Of a stretch of DNA of 64,000 nucleotides, positions 61,425-64,000 are shown one piece after another. Every line of letters begins with the position of its first letter. The first letter of the stretch is position 1. The stretch is from Pumilibacter intestinalis (GTDB lineage Bacteria > Bacillota > Clostridia > Christensenellales > Pumilibacteraceae), in contig NZ_CALPCH010000009.1 in assembly GCF_943193005.1 (NCBI RefSeq), positions 1 through 64,000 of the forward strand. The letters are read 5' to 3'. The position numbers and the translations under genes were made by a program. The notes under the pieces were generated by a model. That model made no database searches and was not told the DNA's origin. It was given only the letters and a program-made list of their open reading frames with translations.

Positions 61425-63878
61425 ATGAGAAAGAGAAACTTGCTTTGCGTTATAGTGGCTGTTGTAATGCTGTTCGGCGGCGTTTTCACCGGATGTACGG
61501 TAAACGGCGGCGATAAAAAGCCCGGTACGGGCGACAATTCGGGCGGCAATTATACCGTTACCGAAGAAGCGGCATTGAAATACGAGCAAAATCTTACTTG
61601 GGGTGAAGAGAACCACCTATACATTCACTATTTGAGAGGGGCTCACTCCGAGAAGGAACACGGCAAAACCAACAGTGCGGCGGCACCCGATTATTCCGCC
61701 CCGATATCTTCCGACGTTTACGGCGATTGGGGGCTTTGGGTGTGGGAATACGTGCCTACCAACAGCGAGGGCAGGGCGTTTTATCCGATGAAGATAGACG
61801 AGTCGGGCGCGGTTTACGATATCGACCTTACGGCAACGTATAACGACGGCGGCTGGGACAGCGTATCTTGCGAAAACAAGGGGCTTGAAATAGGATACGG
61901 CGAAGCGACTTGGCTGGGTATTCAGATATTCTCGCAAGACAGCCGCATTAACGGCGCGGGCTTTTGGGTAAACGACGGCGGCGACGTGTATCTGGAATTG
62001 ACGGCGGCAAAACGCGACAAGGGAGATTATCATTGGTTCGTTCGTCAGAGCGAAGTGCAAGACGGCAACGACCGCTTTTCGGACGCGGACGTAAATGACC
62101 CTTACGCGGGAATTCCCGCGGGTTCGGCAATCACCAAGTACGACGTGATATCCGATAAGGGAAACAACAACGTATACGCGCAACAAGCCGTAGCGGAAGG
62201 TTGGGAAGAAAACAGCGTAGGCTATCAAATATTCATTGCCTCGTTTGCGGATAGCAACGGCGACGGAATGGGCGATTTGAGAGGCATTATAAACAAGCTC
62301 GATTATCTTTCCGCCCTCGGCGTGGATACGCTTTGGCTTACTCCTTTTCAGCACTCCAATTCCTATCACGGCTACGATATCATGGATTACTTTACGGTAG
62401 ACCCGCGCTTCGGCACGCTCGACGATTACAGGGAGTTGCTTTACAAGGCGCACCGAAAGGGCATGAAAGTTGTGATGGATTTCGTTTTGAACCATACCTC
62501 GCTTTCAAACCCTTGGTTTACGAAATCGCAGAACCTCGTAAAAGAAACGGTAACGCTACCAAACGGCAGCAAGAAAGAAATCGATTACCGCAATTTCTAC
62601 ACTTGGCAGAACGAAGAATATATAAAGAGCATAGACGAGAGCACTCAAGAGGGGCGCAGAGCAAAGAAGCAGTGGTTTAAGGACGCCAACGGATATTATT
62701 TCTTTTCCAGTTTCGGCTCTTCCATGCCCGAATTGAATTTCGACAATCAGGCTACGCGCGACGCGATACTCGAGGTTGCTTTGTATTGGATGAGTTTCGG
62801 GCTTGACGGTTTTCGTCTTGACGCTGTAAAGCACATCTATATGGCGAACGAAAATCCCAACCATTCCGATTGGATAGTAAAAGACAGCGACGAAGAAAAC
62901 GACGCCGATTATTCGTTCGATATGAATAAAAACGCGCATTTCTTCATGGAGTTCAACGCAAAGCTCAAAGCGACCTATCCCAACGCGATTTTGATAGGCG
63001 AAAATTTCAACGGCGACCCCGCTTATCTTGCGGGACTTTACGGCGGCTTGGATTCGCAGTTTAATTTCAACTGGTATTACGATACGACGTCGGCTTTGAA
63101 TAAAATCGCGAGCGGCGAACAGGATTACGCGGCGAAAATTTTGAACCAGTACGACGCCGCACAGTTCAATTTCTCGCAGTACCGCAAAGATTATATCGAC
63201 GGCGTGTTTACCTCTAACCACGATATTCAGCGCGCCCGCGACAGATTGAACGCAACGGATACGGGCGAGGGAGTTCCTCTTTCCTCCGTGCGCGGCGACG
63301 AGGCTTGGAATTCGTCCGAAGGACTCGCAAAACTTTGGGCGGGACTGTCTTTGACCGTTCCCGGCATAACGTGGATTTACAACGGCGACGAGCTCGGGAT
63401 GTTCGGCTCGAAAACGCCTAATCCCGCAGGCGACAGCGCGGGGCATGAGGATAGGTGGTATCGTCAGCCCATGAAATGGTCGAAGGAGTTTGACGAAAGC
63501 GGCGACAACTGCAAATATCTTATCGGCTTTAACGACTACACGATGACGTGGGACGCTCTAAACGCTCAGCTCGACGGAGTGAAAGAGCAGACCGCAGACC
63601 AAAATTCGATATACTCCGTTTACAAGGAACTCATAAAAATTCGCAAAGAAAATCCCGCTCTTGCAAGAGGCAAAGTGGTTTCGCACACCGCAAAAGGCAA
63701 TGTGGTTTGCTATTCGGTAAAGGACGCCACAAGCGAAATTCTCGTGTATGTGAACGCTTGCGCCACGCCGCAAGCCGCAAACTACTCGCTTCCGAGCGGT
63801 GCGGAGCTTCTTTACGGAAGCGGCTTAGCGGACTCTAAAGTGCCGTCTATGTCTATACAAATTTACAATGTTAAATAA
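61425..63878 (+). CDS. CBM41-GH13 alpha-amylase/pullulanase-type lipoprotein (817 aa)
   Basis: Cell-surface starch-degrading enzyme. Lipobox FTGC (C24). About residues 50-220 resemble a CBM41 starch-binding module (LYIHYLR ... YGDWGLWVWEY ... WLGIQIFS). The GH13 barrel starts at about 265 (YQIFIASFADSNGDGMGDLRGI), with DFVLNHTS, nucleophile D466 in GFRLDAVKH, acid/base E526 in IGENFNGD and D600 in SNHD. A C-terminal beta domain ends the protein. ATG 61425 follows GGAGGG; an in-frame TTG at 61413 lacks spacing. Exact specificity (alpha-1,4 or alpha-1,6) cannot be read. Confidence 0.88.
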   Translation: MRKRNLLCVIVAVVMLFGGVFTGCTVNGGDKKPGTGDNSGGNYTVTEEAALKYEQNLTWGEENHLYIHYLRGAHSEKEHGKTNSAAAPDYSAPISSDVYGDWGLWVWEYVPTNSEGRAFYPMKIDESGAVYDIDLTATYNDGGWDSVSCENKGLEIGYGEATWLGIQIFSQDSRINGAGFWVNDGGDVYLELTAAKRDKGDYHWFVRQSEVQDGNDRFSDADVNDPYAGIPAGSAITKYDVISDKGNNNVYAQQAVAEGWEENSVGYQIFIASFADSNGDGMGDLRGIINKLDYLSALGVDTLWLTPFQHSNSYHGYDIMDYFTVDPRFGTLDDYRELLYKAHRKGMKVVMDFVLNHTSLSNPWFTKSQNLVKETVTLPNGSKKEIDYRNFYTWQNEEYIKSIDESTQEGRRAKKQWFKDANGYYFFSSFGSSMPELNFDNQATRDAILEVALYWMSFGLDGFRLDAVKHIYMANENPNHSDWIVKDSDEENDADYSFDMNKNAHFFMEFNAKLKATYPNAILIGENFNGDPAYLAGLYGGLDSQFNFNWYYDTTSALNKIASGEQDYAAKILNQYDAAQFNFSQYRKDYIDGVFTSNHDIQRARDRLNATDTGEGVPLSSVRGDEAWNSSEGLAKLWAGLSLTVPGITWIYNGDELGMFGSKTPNPAGDSAGHEDRWYRQPMKWSKEFDESGDNCKYLIGFNDYTMTWDALNAQLDGVKEQTADQNSIYSVYKELIKIRKENPALARGKVVSHTAKGNVVCYSVKDATSEILVYVNACATPQAANYSLPSGAELLYGSGLADSKVPSMSIQIYNVK

Positions 63879-63893
63879 GGGGGGCGAACCGAA

Positions 63894-64000
63894 ATGAAAA
63901 AGATACTGACTTTGGTTCTCGCAAGCATACTTTTAACGGGCGGCTCTGCCGCGGCGGTTGCGCTGAAAGCAAAAGCCGAAGCGTTGCCCGAGGCGCAGTC
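63894..64000 (+). CDS. Secreted protein, N-terminal fragment (partial)
   Basis: Starts 15 nt after the amylase stop behind AAGGGGGG. MKKILTLVLASILLTGG and an AAAVALKAKAEA segment form a signal peptide. The rest is outside the window. Probably another starch-operon member. Confidence 0.7.
   Translation, partial: MKKILTLVLASILLTGGSAAAVALKAKAEALPEAQ

Overview
The window looks like a chromosomal segment of a Firmicutes bacterium, probably an uncultured gut clostridium. The signs are canonical sigma-70 promoters, AGGAG-type ribosome binding sites, lipoproteins with LAAC/FAAC lipoboxes, a C_GCAxxG_C_C-type protein and a cell-surface starch operon. The genetic code is standard. No genus can be named from sequence alone.

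Layout. 1-1855: the 3' end of a 5S rRNA with its terminator, a 3 x 150 bp palindromic repeat array, an XRE regulator, glutamyl-Q tRNA(Asp) synthetase and tRNA-Ser(GCU). 1824-51315: two tandem, apparently identical copies (24,746 bp each) of an integrative conjugative element (ICE) inserted at the 3' end of tRNA-Ser, bounded by three copies of a 34-bp att core (1824, 26570, 51316). 51350-51633: the left end of a third, diverged relative, truncated inside its ssb gene and joined in frame to the 3' end of a GH51 alpha-L-arabinofuranosidase gene. 52083-55615: housekeeping DNA (DnaQ-like exonuclease, C_GCAxxG_C_C-type protein, a frameshifted membrane protein, dnaN, tRNA-Thr). 55616-59360: an AT-rich accessory island beside tRNA-Thr (Fic protein, gene fragments, AAA/DUF4143 ATPase, serine recombinase). 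59402-64000: a starch operon with a multi-module binding lipoprotein and a CBM41-GH13 amylase lipoprotein.

ICE gene order: two-OB-fold SSB; three mini-proteins; a 1131-aa fusion of YD-like repeats, ArdC-type antirestriction metallopeptidase, P-loop ATPase and NrS-1-like primase-polymerase; an oriT-like hairpin cluster; RHH-like relaxosome protein; MobL-type relaxase; VirD4 coupling protein; a 1774-aa Ig-repeat surface protein; VirB2-like pilin; a 525-aa polyvalent protein with a PBECR3-like nuclease-fold domain and YD repeats; a Cys-rich mini-protein; an antisense lipoprotein; VirB6/TrbL-like protein; a tandem winged-helix protein followed by 22-bp-phased iterons and an AT-rich tract; a VirB3-VirB4 fusion; tyrosine integrase. 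No antibiotic resistance or metabolic cargo is visible.

How the parts may work together. A consensus promoter at the right end reads outward through att. In the excised circle, or at the tandem junction, it would transcribe a leader containing a terminator, a competing antiterminator and an SD-sequestering hairpin before ssb. The operon would therefore be switched on by excision or tandem duplication. Three otherwise unrelated ICE proteins (SSB, ArdC-primase fusion, PBECR3/YD protein) end in the same short Gly/Thr/Arg tail, consistent with a shared signal for export into the recipient through the type IV secretion system. The bistable leader and the common tail are the strongest candidates for something undescribed. 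Functional statements are inferences from motifs read by eye; no database search was possible.
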